Assembly: GCA_011390645.1 (NCBI GenBank)
Contig: JAABRY010000016.1
Location: 1-40,333 of the forward strand
Source: Gemmatimonadota bacterium
Lineage (GTDB): Bacteria; Gemmatimonadota; Gemmatimonadetes; Gemmatimonadales; GWC2-71-9
Length of the DNA stretch: 40,333 nucleotides
Reading direction: 5' to 3'
Numbering within the stretch: the stretch's first letter is position 1; each line of letters begins with the position of its first letter. Made by a program: the position numbers and the translations under genes. Shown here piece after piece: positions 15,821 to 26,036 of the stretch. The notes under the pieces were generated by a model, which made no database searches, was not told the origin of the DNA, and saw only the letters and a list, made by a program, of their open reading frames with translations.

Positions 15821-18049
15821 CTACCGCTTCACCAGCGGCAGCAACGCATCCCGGATCCCGTTCCACATGAACTGCAGCACCGTCTCGCGCGGGATCCAGC
15901 GATGCACGATCGCGCCGTCCTCGGGTGGATCGTCCCCGGCGTCGCTGTTCTCGCTCTTCAGGACGAATTCGTTGGCGGCGAACTTGGTGACCGCCCGCTT
16001 GATCCCGCCAAGAATCCCCCCCCCACCTCCGGCGTTGGGGGTGATGTCCACGAAGAGTGAATCCCAGCGAGGGCGCAGCTGTCCGCGCGCGACGCCATTG
16101 GTGACCGTCGCCCCGAAGGTGATGCCGAGGATGCGCCCTTCCTTGAACTGCATCGGCGCGATACCCACGATGAACGGGTTCATGGCGGGGGCGGGCATGC
16201 GCCCCAGCGAGCCGTCGTAGCGCATCCGGAAGTCGGGGGCCAACAGCGGGACGCGCACGTTGAGGGCAAAGGCGCCCGTGCCCATCAAGCGCGCATCGGC
16301 ACGAATGACCAGCGGCGTGCTGTCGCTCATCCTCGCGGGATCATTGGAGAAATTCGTCATCGTCACGCGGACGCGCTCGAAACGCACCACGCCCGTGCGG
16401 GGGGCCTCGTCCGAGCGCTCACGGTACTGCATGCGCCCGACCACCTGCACCGTATCGAGGTGGAAGCGGGGTGCGACCTCCCGGACCCAGGCCTGCGGGG
16501 TGCGGTGGACGGCCGCGGTGCGGCGTGCCGGCAGCCGCTTGTCGGTGGCGACGTCGAGGTCGAAACCATGCAAGTCGACCCGCTGTCCGGTGATCGCGCC
16601 TGTGCGCATCCACGCATTCGGTTCAAGGCCGGTCGCGCGCACGCTGTCCACCGAGAGTGCCGTGCGGTCCGCCCGCCACCGTCTGCCGCGCAACCAGTCA
16701 GCATCGGTCCCCACGGCACCGGCGCGCACCGAATCGGCCTGTACTGTGCCGCCCGCAAGATCCAGACGGAAGGTGCCAATCGCCAGGCGCTCGCTGGGAC
16801 CGGCACGGAGGATGTCGTGGGCCCGCACCTGGAGCGGTCCCACCGGGAACGGTCCGCTCCAGGCTTCGTCACCTATCCCGATGCGCACCCGTTCCAGCCC
16901 CAGCGTCCCCAGGCGCGTCAGGGTCGAGTCATTGCCACCACCCTCAACGAGCGTCAGGTCGTGCAACTCGAGCGAGTCGAGTTCCAGTCGGCGTCCGATC
17001 GCCCGGAGCACGCCCTCGGCGGTGCGTTGCGCGCGCCGGAAATGGGTGGGTGTCTCCGTCTGTGTTGCTGGCGCTGCGGCCCCCGGTGTGGCCTCAGGCA
17101 ACCGGAGTCGCCCACCGTCCAACTGGATACTCACCACACGCACGTCGCCTGCCGTCAGGAAGGCGCCCCAATCGATGCCGCGTACCCGGAGCGAATCGAG
17201 CGACAACTCCGCGAGGCCGAGGGAGTCGGCGAGGGCGCCCGGAAGCGGTTCCCAGTCGAGTCCGTCCAGCTCAAGCGTGCCGGTCGCGAGGTCGGCGCGA
17301 AAGCGCTCGAGCAGCAGACGATTCGCAGCGGTCTGGCTCCCGACGAAGCCATCGAGGGCGAGGGCGATGTTGCGCGAGAATAGCGGCCGTCGTTCGGCGA
17401 CGGGCTGCTTCGGATCATAGTGCAGCGAATCGAGTCGCACCGCCAGACGCTCGAATGCCACTCCCGTGCGCGTCCCCGCGCGGCCCGCGATGTCGAGTGT
17501 GACGCTCACATCAGGAAAGGCGATCGAATCGATCGCGATGAACGGGACGTTTCGACCGAGGTCGAGATTATCCCGCAGGGTAAGGAAGCCGCTGGCCGCA
17601 GTGGTGTCCCGGACCCCCGTCGGGGCAGGGATGGCGGCTTGCACCGCGACGGTGTCGCAGCCGGCCCACGTCGCCTGAAGCCCGCGGCCCGCCGCGAGAC
17701 GGTCGAGCTCGATGCCCTCGAGGGCGCAGTTGTGGAAGCGGAGCCGCAGGGTGGGGAGCGGCTTCAGTCGCTGCCGCATCTTTTCCGGATTCGTGGTGAT
17801 GACGATCGTGTCGATCCCGACCCGGCGCGACTCCGTGTCCACCCGGATGGGGGAGGCGGTGAGCTCGTAGACACCATCAGACAGCCGGTCGACCTCGTTC
17901 ACTGCCCAGCGTCGGACCACGGGATCCACGATGCGGACCGCGCGCATGCCGATGCCCCACCGGAACCACCACATCACGAAGACCAGCAGGAGGACGACGC
18001 CTGCAACGATCATCAACAGGGTGCGGCGAGACAGGCGGGGCAGCGGCAT
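15821..18049 (-). CDS. AsmA-like/DUF748-like membrane-anchored periplasmic protein
   Basis: N-terminal TM (TLLMIVAGVVLLLVFVMWWF) then a long beta-rich domain with repeated L-x-L-D-S patterns; MPLPRLSRR start at 18049. Confidence 0.65.
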   Translation of the reverse strand: MPLPRLSRRTLLMIVAGVVLLLVFVMWWFRWGIGMRAVRIVDPVVRRWAVNEVDRLSDGVYELTASPIRVDTESRRVGIDTIVITTNPEKMRQRLKPLPTLRLRFHNCALEGIELDRLAAGRGLQATWAGCDTVAVQAAIPAPTGVRDTTAASGFLTLRDNLDLGRNVPFIAIDSIAFPDVSVTLDIAGRAGTRTGVAFERLAVRLDSLHYDPKQPVAERRPLFSRNIALALDGFVGSQTAANRLLLERFRADLATGTLELDGLDWEPLPGALADSLGLAELSLDSLRVRGIDWGAFLTAGDVRVVSIQLDGGRLRLPEATPGAAAPATQTETPTHFRRAQRTAEGVLRAIGRRLELDSLELHDLTLVEGGGNDSTLTRLGTLGLERVRIGIGDEAWSGPFPVGPLQVRAHDILRAGPSERLAIGTFRLDLAGGTVQADSVRAGAVGTDADWLRGRRWRADRTALSVDSVRATGLEPNAWMRTGAITGQRVDLHGFDLDVATDKRLPARRTAAVHRTPQAWVREVAPRFHLDTVQVVGRMQYRERSDEAPRTGVVRFERVRVTMTNFSNDPARMSDSTPLVIRADARLMGTGAFALNVRVPLLAPDFRMRYDGSLGRMPAPAMNPFIVGIAPMQFKEGRILGITFGATVTNGVARGQLRPRWDSLFVDITPNAGGGGGILGGIKRAVTKFAANEFVLKSENSDAGDDPPEDGAIVHRWIPRETVLQFMWNGIRDALLPLVKR

Positions 18050-18221
18050 GGCGCACTCCGGTGGGGTTCGTGAAAGGAAGGGGCAAACCCGATCCCGCAC
18101 AAGCGAGGGTGGCACCGGGGTTGGGCCGTGGTCCTTGCCGCCGGGCGCCGATCGGCCGATTTTAAGCCCGCGGTCCGGGACGGGTCCGGGCCCTCAACCG
18201 CCGTTCAGCCAGTGAGCACCG

Positions 18222-18779
18222 ATGAAAGCCAATGACATCCGCAAGGGGAACGTGATCTACTACGAGGGGAAGCCACACCTCGTCATGGATTTCACGCACC
18301 GCACCCCGGGCAACCTCCGCGCCTTCGTCCAGGTCCGCCTCCGCAACCTGACGACGGGCACCTCGCTCGATCACCGTTTCAGCGCGACCGAGACCATCGA
18401 AGAGGCCCGCCTCGACACCAAGGCGATGCAGGTGCTCTACGCGGACACCAACGGCGTGCACGTAATGGACGCCGAGAGCTACGAGCAGTACACACTCGAT
18501 CAGGAACTGGTTGGGGATGATGCCGCGTGGATGCTGCCGGAAATGACCTTCGATGCCGTCTGGCTCGAGGGCAAGCCGATCTCGTTCACCCTGCCGAGCT
18601 CGCTCGAGATGGAGATCGTCGAGACCGCCCCGTCCATGAAGACGGCCACGAAGAGCTCGAGCAGCAAGCCGGCAACGCTCAGCAACGGTGTGACGATCAA
18701 TGTTCCCGACTTCGTCGAGACCGGCGAGCGCATTCGCGTCAACCCGCGCGAGCGGGCCTACATCGAACGAGTGAAGTGA
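18222..18779 (+). CDS. efp: Translation elongation factor P
   Basis: MKANDIRKGNVIYYEGKPHLVMDFTHRTPGNLRAFVQVRLRNLTTG...LPSSLEMEIVETAPSMK...KPATLSNGVTINVPDFVETGERIRVNPRERAYIERV. Confidence 0.95.
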   Translation: MKANDIRKGNVIYYEGKPHLVMDFTHRTPGNLRAFVQVRLRNLTTGTSLDHRFSATETIEEARLDTKAMQVLYADTNGVHVMDAESYEQYTLDQELVGDDAAWMLPEMTFDAVWLEGKPISFTLPSSLEMEIVETAPSMKTATKSSSSKPATLSNGVTINVPDFVETGERIRVNPRERAYIERVK

Positions 18780-19462
18780 CCCGACTCCTGCTCCTGCTCC
18801 TCGCAGGAGCCCCGGCGATCGGTGCCGCGCAGGTGCCGATCGCCTCGACTGCACTCCGGTTCGGTATCGCCTACGCGACCGCGACGCCCACCGGAACCTT
18901 CGGCGACGTGATTGCCCCCCCCTCAGGCTTCGCCACCTGGGCCGCGCTGCCGCTCTCCCGCACCTCGCCGTTGGGCATCCGTGGGGAGTTCTCGATCCTC
19001 ACCATTCCGGAGGAGCGCGGCAACACCATCCTCACTCCCGCGATCGACCTCGACGTGACGATCCGTTCGACGGTGGGCTTCACGGGGGTGGGGCCGCGGC
19101 TCGAAACGCGCCTCGGGCCCCTCGTGCTGGCGGGCGCGGCAATGGGTGGGGTGAGTCGGTTCATCGTCGACGTCAGCGGTCGACTCACCTCAGGGCCGCA
19201 GGTGACTTCGGTGACGATTTCGGAATCGGAACAAGCCGTCACGGCCAAGGGCGCGCTCGACCTCTACCTCCCACTCCACTTCGGCCGCCAGGACGCAGCC
19301 CTCGGCCTCTCCGCCGGCCTCGACTGGCTCGCCTCCTCGAAGGTCACCGCGCCTCGTTCAGGGTCCTTCCGTCTGGTAGAGAATGATCGCGTCGCTCTGG
19401 AGAGCGACGAATCCGCAATCACGATGTGGGGATGGCGCGTGGGGGTAGGGCTGTTCTTCTGA
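18776..19462 (+). CDS. Secreted/outer-membrane beta-barrel-like protein
   Basis: Signal peptide VTRLLLLLLAGAPAIGAAQ; alternating hydrophobic strands ending WGWRVGVGLFF; GTGA overlap with efp. Confidence 0.65.
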   Translation: MTRLLLLLLAGAPAIGAAQVPIASTALRFGIAYATATPTGTFGDVIAPPSGFATWAALPLSRTSPLGIRGEFSILTIPEERGNTILTPAIDLDVTIRSTVGFTGVGPRLETRLGPLVLAGAAMGGVSRFIVDVSGRLTSGPQVTSVTISESEQAVTAKGALDLYLPLHFGRQDAALGLSAGLDWLASSKVTAPRSGSFRLVENDRVALESDESAITMWGWRVGVGLFF

Positions 19463-19478
19463 GCGGCGAGTAGGGCCC

Positions 19479-19577
19479 GTCATCCCGAGCGAAGCGAGGG
19501 ATCGGGAGCCCGCCCCACCACGACGCTGCACGCCGTGTCGGGAAACCCGCCCGATCCCTCGCTTCGCTCGGGATGAC
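19479..19577. repeat. 27-bp perfect inverted repeat, 45-nt spacer
   Basis: GTCATCCCGAGCGAAGCGAGGGATCGG (from 19479) and CCGATCCCTCGCTTCGCTCGGGATGAC (19551-19577). Confidence 0.95.
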
Positions 19578-19595
19578 ATCCAGAACCCTCCGCGG

Positions 19596-22500
19596 CTACG
19601 GCCGTCCCCCGCCTCCTGGCCGCCCCATCCCACCGCCCATGCCGCCACCGGGGCGTCCCCCGCCTGCACCACCAGCCCCGCCGGGACCACCTTGGCCGCC
19701 GAAGAACGGATTCGCCTGGCTCGGCGTCTTCACGGAATCGGGCAGGAGTGCCCACTGGGCATCGGTCAGGATCCCCTTCACCTGCGCCAACCCGTCGGTC
19801 GAGTTGAGGCGAATCTGGTTCAGGATCGGCTGCAGGAGCGGGAAGATCCGGGTCAGGTCAGGATTGGTCCCTGCCTTCTCGACCTCCACCCGCAGGGAAT
19901 CCACGAACGGCTTCATGATCAGGTCCGTGGAATCCGCCAGCCGTTGCAGTGCCGTGATCTGCTGCGGTGCGAGCACGAGCTGCTGTCGCAGGTCCAGCGC
20001 GGCCTTCGCCGGATGCGGCGCAATCGAATCGATCCGGCCGAGGATCTGCTGGGCCAGATTGGGCTGTCCAGCCGCACCACCGCCGAAGAAGCCGCGGCGG
20101 ATGTCGCGCAACCGGTCCTGCCCGATCGAGTAGCGCATCTGCACCGCAAGCTGGAAGGGGGAGCGGACGGCAGTCGCACCCGCGCCCGTCGCACCGAAGC
20201 GCTCGTTCACCGTGTACTTGAACTGGTTGGTCGTCGCATCGAAGCCGGTGACCTGCAGCAGCGTGTTGTCGGGCCGCGCGAAGCCGCCCCACCCCTTGAT
20301 CCCATCCGCACCATGGAGCAGTTCGTCCAGCCCACCAAGCATGTTGATCGTCGAGAACGAGATCGCCAGCCGGTTGTCGAACATCCCCGGACGCCAGTTG
20401 GCCTGCATCGAGAGGTTGGGTGTCCACGGACCGGTGCAGCTGTTGCGCTCGGCAATCCGGCCGAGCTGATTGGCCAGGCACTCGCGGGCATTGCCACTGA
20501 GGCTCCCGAGCAGGCGCTCCATGCCGGCGGCCACGTCGGGGTCATTCGCCGTGGCAGGATTGTAGATGTACGCGATGTCGTTGCGTGAGCCATCGCCGTT
20601 GATGTCGCCCTGGACCGTGGGGGTGTACGGCGTGCCGGAGGTGATGCTGCCAACCATTGTCATCTCGAAGGACTGCGAGAACGGCCAGGTGATGTTCGCC
20701 TGAATGTTGTGGCGACGCTCGCCGCTGCTGCGGGCCCAGAGGAATTCATTCGGGTCGCCCGGTGTCGCAATCGAGCCACCGCCCGAGAAGCCGCCGCCGA
20801 CGCCACCGCGACCGCCACCGAATCCACCGCCGCCGCCACCGGCGCCACCCTGATCGCGTGACCGCAGCCAGGAGTAGCTGAGGTTGATCGTGGCACCACG
20901 GCGCAAGAAGGTCGAGACCGCGGTCGTGAATTGCACGGACTCGTTCTCGAGGCCACTGAATGCCTGGTTCACGCGTCCGAAGCTCTCATCCACGCGCGAC
21001 GCGGCCAAGGGAATCGCACCGGTCCCACTGATGATCGCCGAAGGACTCACGAAGACCGGTCGGTTGTCCTCGCCCGTCAGGGAGAACGCCGGCGTGGTGT
21101 TCAGGTTCAGGTCCCGCGAGGCCGACTGGTCGATGCCCTTCGTGTACGAGGCGTCAATGTTGAGGTTCCAGGTATTCCAGAAGCGCTTGCTCGCGCCGAG
21201 GTTGGCGCGAATCGTCTTGGCGGCGCCGTAGTCGCTGGCGTACGTCGTGACGTTCGGCACGCCGGCACGGGCAGGCGTGGCGGCACCGAGGCATTCCGTC
21301 GGGATCAACCCGGTGTTCTGTGCGAACCCGCTCCAGTCGGCGTTCGGGACCGCACTGCCGACGCAGATCAACTGCGATTCGGTATTGAGGAGTCCGGACT
21401 GTGCCTGTGCCGTACCCGGCAGCGACGACGGCATCGTGCCGCGAAAGACACCAACGCCACCTCGCACGGTCAGGAGTGGCGGGGCGAAACCACGCTGCGC
21501 TTGGCCGCGCTGCTCCGCGGCGGGGATGTTCCAGGAGAAGCCAAGGCGCGGAGTGAAGTAGGTCTCCGTGGGCAACTCGTCTGTCCGCACACCGAAGCGC
21601 TCGAATGCCGCCTGGTTGAGCTCGGGCGCGCCGCCGAACCACGACCGCTCGAAGCGTCCGCCAAACGTCACCTGGAGGCGCGAGCTGGGCCGCCAGACAT
21701 CGCTGATGTAGATCGCGGTGTTGTTGCTGCGGCCATCGCGAATCGTGGGAGACAGCGTGCGCGTGAACTGCGCGGCCTCGTTGGCCTCGAAGTCCGCCAG
21801 CGAGTTGTAGGTGTAGGTGCCGAAGCGATTGTTGGTGACGTCCTGCTCGAACGACTGGGTGTTCACCAGGACGCCGACACGATACCGGTGCGCTGCGGAT
21901 GGCGAGAAGAACGAGATTTCGTTGGTGGCCTCGAATCCGGTGTTGTAGGTGCGCGACGGGAGGCCACTGTTGCCGCCGAAGCCGAGCGTCGTGCTGGCGA
22001 CCGAGCCATCCTCGAGCACCGACAAGTTCTGCACTCGACCGACCGGCGTGAAGAGGAACGGCGTGCTCTCGTTCTCGTCGATCGTGTAGCCGGCGCGAAA
22101 CTCGTTGGTGACCGCAACGCCAAGACGTGACGAGATGGACAGGGCGATGCCGCCGCCGTTGCCTTCGGTGGTGCCACCAACCTGTGCGAGTTGGGTTGAC
22201 CCGATGCGCGCGGGTTCCTGCCCATTGAGGCGAAGGTCGCCGCGCAGGGTGAACGAGTGGCGATCGGCCAGGTTGAAGTCCACACGGGCGAGACCGGTGA
22301 AGCGATCGTTGCTGCGGTTGGGGTCCACGATCCCGACCTGCGAGGTCAGTCCGGTAGCCCCAACGAGTGCGATGAAACGATTGACCGAATCCACGGATGC
22401 ACCGAGGCGTCCGAGGGCGTCGCTGTTGGCAGAGGTGAGCGAGGCGATCGGTGCCACGTTGTGATCATACTGGAATGAGCCGAAGGCGAAGAGCCGATCA

Positions 22501-23375
22501 CGGATGATCGGGCCGCCGAAGCCGCCACCGATGCGCTGCTGCGTCTGGCCCTGATTGAAGACATCGCCCGCCGTACCACCCCACGCGAGCGACTGGCTGC
22601 GCAGGTTGCTGCTGAGCGAACCCTGCACGACGTTGCTGCCACCGCGAGTGCTGGCGGCCACCAGCCCGCCGCTGAACTGGCCGCGTGCCACGTCGAAGGT
22701 GTTGGTGATCACACGGGTGTTGCGGATCGCGTCCTGCGGCAGTGCGTCACCACCAAAGGAGATGCCGTCCACCGTGTAGTTGTTGGAGGTGCCGCTCTGC
22801 CCGGCGATCGAGAACTGGGCCGCCGTCGAATCGGAGCCCGCCGTCACGATCACGCCCGGCACCAAGGCCGCGAGCGCTGCGAGATCGGACGCATCAATCG
22901 GCAAACGCAGCGCCTGTTCCGCACTGAAGTTGCGCTCGGTGCTGCCGGGCGTCGGGGCGTTGTTGCCGCCCGGCATGCCGCGGGTGGCGGTCACCGTCAG
23001 GTCCTGCAGCCGCGTGGGCCGATCGCCGAGTTGGACATCAAGCATGATGCGGTCGTCGTCGGGCTGTCGCGCCACATTGAAGAGGGCAGGCGTCTTCCCG
23101 ATCATGGTGATGGTGATGCGGTACTGCCCGCCACCATCGTTGAAGAAGATCGTGTAGCGACCACGCTCGTTGGTGGTCGTCTTGCGGGACACCTGTGTCT
23201 CGATCGAGTAGGCCTCGACCGTGGCGCCGGCGACTGGGGTGCCCGTGGAGTCGGTGACTGTACCGACGATGACGTCCACGGCGGAGCCCTGCTGGGCCGC
23301 GATGGGAGTCGTGAACATCAGCGCCGCCAGGCAGCTGGCCAAGCCCGCGAGGCGGGCCATTGAGCGTGGTACCAT
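19596..23375 (-). CDS. TonB-dependent receptor, Oar-like, with N-terminal carboxypeptidase-regulatory-like domain
   Basis: VIVGTVTDSTGTPVAGATVEAYS...RQPDDDRIMLDVQL; plug NNYTVDGISFGGDALPQDAI; Gly-rich insert and C-terminal GGAGGGRPGGGMGGGMGRPGGGGRP. Confidence 0.88.
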   Translation of the reverse strand: MVPRSMARLAGLASCLAALMFTTPIAAQQGSAVDVIVGTVTDSTGTPVAGATVEAYSIETQVSRKTTTNERGRYTIFFNDGGGQYRITITMIGKTPALFNVARQPDDDRIMLDVQLGDRPTRLQDLTVTATRGMPGGNNAPTPGSTERNFSAEQALRLPIDASDLAALAALVPGVIVTAGSDSTAAQFSIAGQSGTSNNYTVDGISFGGDALPQDAIRNTRVITNTFDVARGQFSGGLVAASTRGGSNVVQGSLSSNLRSQSLAWGGTAGDVFNQGQTQQRIGGGFGGPIIRDRLFAFGSFQYDHNVAPIASLTSANSDALGRLGASVDSVNRFIALVGATGLTSQVGIVDPNRSNDRFTGLARVDFNLADRHSFTLRGDLRLNGQEPARIGSTQLAQVGGTTEGNGGGIALSISSRLGVAVTNEFRAGYTIDENESTPFLFTPVGRVQNLSVLEDGSVASTTLGFGGNSGLPSRTYNTGFEATNEISFFSPSAAHRYRVGVLVNTQSFEQDVTNNRFGTYTYNSLADFEANEAAQFTRTLSPTIRDGRSNNTAIYISDVWRPSSRLQVTFGGRFERSWFGGAPELNQAAFERFGVRTDELPTETYFTPRLGFSWNIPAAEQRGQAQRGFAPPLLTVRGGVGVFRGTMPSSLPGTAQAQSGLLNTESQLICVGSAVPNADWSGFAQNTGLIPTECLGAATPARAGVPNVTTYASDYGAAKTIRANLGASKRFWNTWNLNIDASYTKGIDQSASRDLNLNTTPAFSLTGEDNRPVFVSPSAIISGTGAIPLAASRVDESFGRVNQAFSGLENESVQFTTAVSTFLRRGATINLSYSWLRSRDQGGAGGGGGGFGGGRGGVGGGFSGGGSIATPGDPNEFLWARSSGERRHNIQANITWPFSQSFEMTMVGSITSGTPYTPTVQGDINGDGSRNDIAYIYNPATANDPDVAAGMERLLGSLSGNARECLANQLGRIAERNSCTGPWTPNLSMQANWRPGMFDNRLAISFSTINMLGGLDELLHGADGIKGWGGFARPDNTLLQVTGFDATTNQFKYTVNERFGATGAGATAVRSPFQLAVQMRYSIGQDRLRDIRRGFFGGGAAGQPNLAQQILGRIDSIAPHPAKAALDLRQQLVLAPQQITALQRLADSTDLIMKPFVDSLRVEVEKAGTNPDLTRIFPLLQPILNQIRLNSTDGLAQVKGILTDAQWALLPDSVKTPSQANPFFGGQGGPGGAGGAGGGRPGGGMGGGMGRPGGGGRP

Positions 23376-23623
23376 GGGGTCATCCAAGGCGATGGGTCTC
23401 GATGCCGGACCGGCGGATTGCCGGAGCACATCACGGCTGTACTACGCCCCCCTCCCGGGGCGAGGTTGAGCCGGAAACCCGCATGAAATGGGGGCTTAAC
23501 AACCAGAGCGAGCCTGCGTCTTTCGCACTTCACCCCCTTCCGGTGTATCCTCCGACCAACGCATCACTCGGGGGACGGTTGGGGATCGGACGAATCGGAG
23601 GAGGGCTCGCGCCGCGGGCCGGA

Positions 23624-25477
23624 ATGCGCGCGATGCGGCAGGCTGCCGGCAAGGCGCCGCCTGAGGGCACCAAGAAGAACAAGGTTTCCAGCGAGGTCGT
23701 CTGGCGCGAGGCCCGTGAACTGGTCTGGCAGCACCGCAAGCGGTTGACCATCGGCTTTGTGCTGATGCTGGTCAATCGCGCGGCGGGTCTTGTGCTTCCG
23801 GGCTCGTCGAAGGTCCTCATTGACGACATCCTCCCCACCGGCAATGTCGAGCGTCTCGGCCTGTTGGCGGCTGTCGCTGCGGGGGCGACCATCATCCAGG
23901 CGGGTACCTCCTTCGCGCTCTCCCAGCTCCTGGGTGTGGCGGCGCAACGCGCGATCACGGAAATGCGTCGCACCGTGCAGTCGCACCTGATGCGTTTGCC
24001 GATCAGCACCTTCGACGCGACGCAAACCGGCCAACTCGTCTCGCGCGTGATGAATGATGCGGAAGGCATCCGCAACCTCGTGGGGAATGGCCTGGTCCAG
24101 CTCGCCGGTGGCCTGCTCACCGCGATCGTCGGGTTCGGGGTGCTGCTCTGGCTCAACTGGCGCCTGACCGCCGTGACGCTCGTGCTGCTGGGCCTGTTCG
24201 GGGTGGGGATGGCGGTCGCCTTTTCCAGGCTGCGGCCGATCTTCCGTGAGCGCGGCAAGCTCAACGCCGAGGTCACCGGACGACTCGTTGAAAGCATCTC
24301 GGGGATTCGCGTCGTCAAGGCGTATACCGCGGAACGGCGTGAGCGCCTGGCCTTCTCGCGCGGGGCGCACACGCTGCTGCGCAACGTCGCGAAGACCATG
24401 ACCGGCGTGAGTGCGACGGCTGCCGGCTCCACGCTGGTGGTCGGCGCCATCGGGACGTTGCTGATCATTGTCGGCGGACGGGATATCGTCGCTGGGCGGA
24501 TGACGCTCGGTGACTTCGTGATGTACATCTTCTTCACCGGCCTGGTGGCGGCCCCCTTGGTGCAGATCGCGTCGATCGGCACCCAGATCACCGAGGCCTT
24601 TGCCGGACTCGACCGGATTCGCGAACTCCGCGACGCCCTCCCCGAGGACGTCGACGATGACTCGCGCGAGGCAGTCGGTGACGTGCGCGGCGAGATCACG
24701 TTTGAACAGGTGACCTTCGGCTACGACCCCGAGACGCCGGTGCTCCACGACATCTCGTTCACCGCACCCGCCGGGGCGACGGTGGCGTTGGTGGGCTCGA
24801 GCGGTTCGGGGAAGAGCACCCTGATTTCATTGGTGATGGCGTTCAACCGTCCCGACACGGGACGCATTCTGGTGGACGGACGCGACCTCGCCAGCCTCAA
24901 GCTGCGTGACTACCGCTCCAAGCTGGGCATCGTGCTGCAGGACAATTTCCTGTTTGATGGCACGGTGCTGGAGAACATCCGCTTCGCCCGCCCCGATGCC
25001 ACCGACGACGAGGTGCGTGATGCCGCGCGCGTCGCGCACTGTGATGAGTTCGTCCTCGGCTTCACCGATGGCTATCAGACGATTGTCGGCGAGCGCGGGG
25101 TGCGGCTGTCCGGTGGGCAACGCCAGCGTGTGGCCATTGCGCGCGCGATCCTGGCGGATCCCGCGATCCTGCTGCTCGACGAGGCGACATCGAGCCTCGA
25201 TTCAGAGAGCGAGGGCCTGATTCAGGATGGGTTGGCGCGTCTGCGGGCCGGCCGGACGACCTTCGTGATCGCTCACCGCTTGTCCACGATCACGGCGGCG
25301 GACAAGATCATGGTGTTGGAGGATGGGCGGATTGTGGAACAGGGGACGCACCACCAGTTGGTGGAGCGGGAGGGCGGGCGCTACCGCGCGCTCTACGAGC
25401 GGCAGTACGCGCAGGCGATCGATCGGTACGTCAATCCGGGCGAGGAACTCGCAGGTGCGGCACGGCCGCGCCCCTGA
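23624..25477 (+). CDS. ABC transporter, fused permease/ATPase (MsbA-type exporter)
   Basis: TM domain then Walker A VALVGSSGSGKSTLISLV, signature VRLSGGQRQRVAIARAI, Walker B AILLLDEATSSLDSESE, VIAHRLSTI. Confidence 0.95.
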   Translation: MRAMRQAAGKAPPEGTKKNKVSSEVVWREARELVWQHRKRLTIGFVLMLVNRAAGLVLPGSSKVLIDDILPTGNVERLGLLAAVAAGATIIQAGTSFALSQLLGVAAQRAITEMRRTVQSHLMRLPISTFDATQTGQLVSRVMNDAEGIRNLVGNGLVQLAGGLLTAIVGFGVLLWLNWRLTAVTLVLLGLFGVGMAVAFSRLRPIFRERGKLNAEVTGRLVESISGIRVVKAYTAERRERLAFSRGAHTLLRNVAKTMTGVSATAAGSTLVVGAIGTLLIIVGGRDIVAGRMTLGDFVMYIFFTGLVAAPLVQIASIGTQITEAFAGLDRIRELRDALPEDVDDDSREAVGDVRGEITFEQVTFGYDPETPVLHDISFTAPAGATVALVGSSGSGKSTLISLVMAFNRPDTGRILVDGRDLASLKLRDYRSKLGIVLQDNFLFDGTVLENIRFARPDATDDEVRDAARVAHCDEFVLGFTDGYQTIVGERGVRLSGGQRQRVAIARAILADPAILLLDEATSSLDSESEGLIQDGLARLRAGRTTFVIAHRLSTITAADKIMVLEDGRIVEQGTHHQLVEREGGRYRALYERQYAQAIDRYVNPGEELAGAARPRP

Positions 25478-25489
25478 GCCCCCCCACCG

Positions 25490-25684
25490 TCAGACGCCAC
25501 CGACCTCGCGCAGCAACTGGGTAAGCGCCTGACGACGCTGGAGGCGCTCGTCGAGCCCGCCCGCGGCCAGCAGATCTTCCGCCTCGTCGACCTCATCGGC
25601 CGCGGTCGTCGGATCGTCGGGGTCCTGTCCTGCTTCGGCCCGCCGGAGGCGGTCCTCTTCGTCAAACATCGCGTCGCCAAACAT
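25490..25684 (-). CDS. Small acidic hypothetical protein (64 aa)
   Basis: MFGDAMFDEEDRLRRAEAGQDPDDPTTAADEVDEAEDLLAAGGLDERLQRRQALTQLLREVGGV; fills an otherwise unoccupied interval, but no recognised family. Confidence 0.4.
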   Translation of the reverse strand: MFGDAMFDEEDRLRRAEAGQDPDDPTTAADEVDEAEDLLAAGGLDERLQRRQALTQLLREVGGV

Positions 25685-26036
25685 GGTCAGCCTTCAGGGT
25701 TCTGCGTGGTGCGTCGTTCCGCCACGCGTCTGGGTGACACGGAGCAACGCGGGCCAGCGGGGTGTCTGGCGGGGGTTGCATCCGATGCTTCTTGTACTAC
25801 ACGCTTCGTGCCACGCTCGTCAGACTCATGACACGGGTCAAGGTGATCGCGGGGTGTGACATGCAGGTCACGGTACCGCAACAGGTTGGCCAGCAGCCGT
25901 GCTCGAGGATTCGGCCTCGCTTCCGAGAAGGATCGGCCATATTCGCGACACCCTGCAGGGCGGGAGTGTCCTGATCCTGCCACGTGGGAGCGAGTGTGAC
26001 AGGTCTGGCGGCGACAGGGAGACCCAGGAGATTGGC

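Noticed and set aside
16260-17420. 386-aa plus-strand ORF
   Set aside because: Arg/Ser-rich shadow frame opposite the AsmA-like gene.
19596-19720. Gly/Pro-rich tail of the TonB receptor as a frameshift artefact
   Set aside because: The frame stays open from the conserved barrel to a clean stop, and similar GGGM/GRPGG tails occur in secreted proteins.
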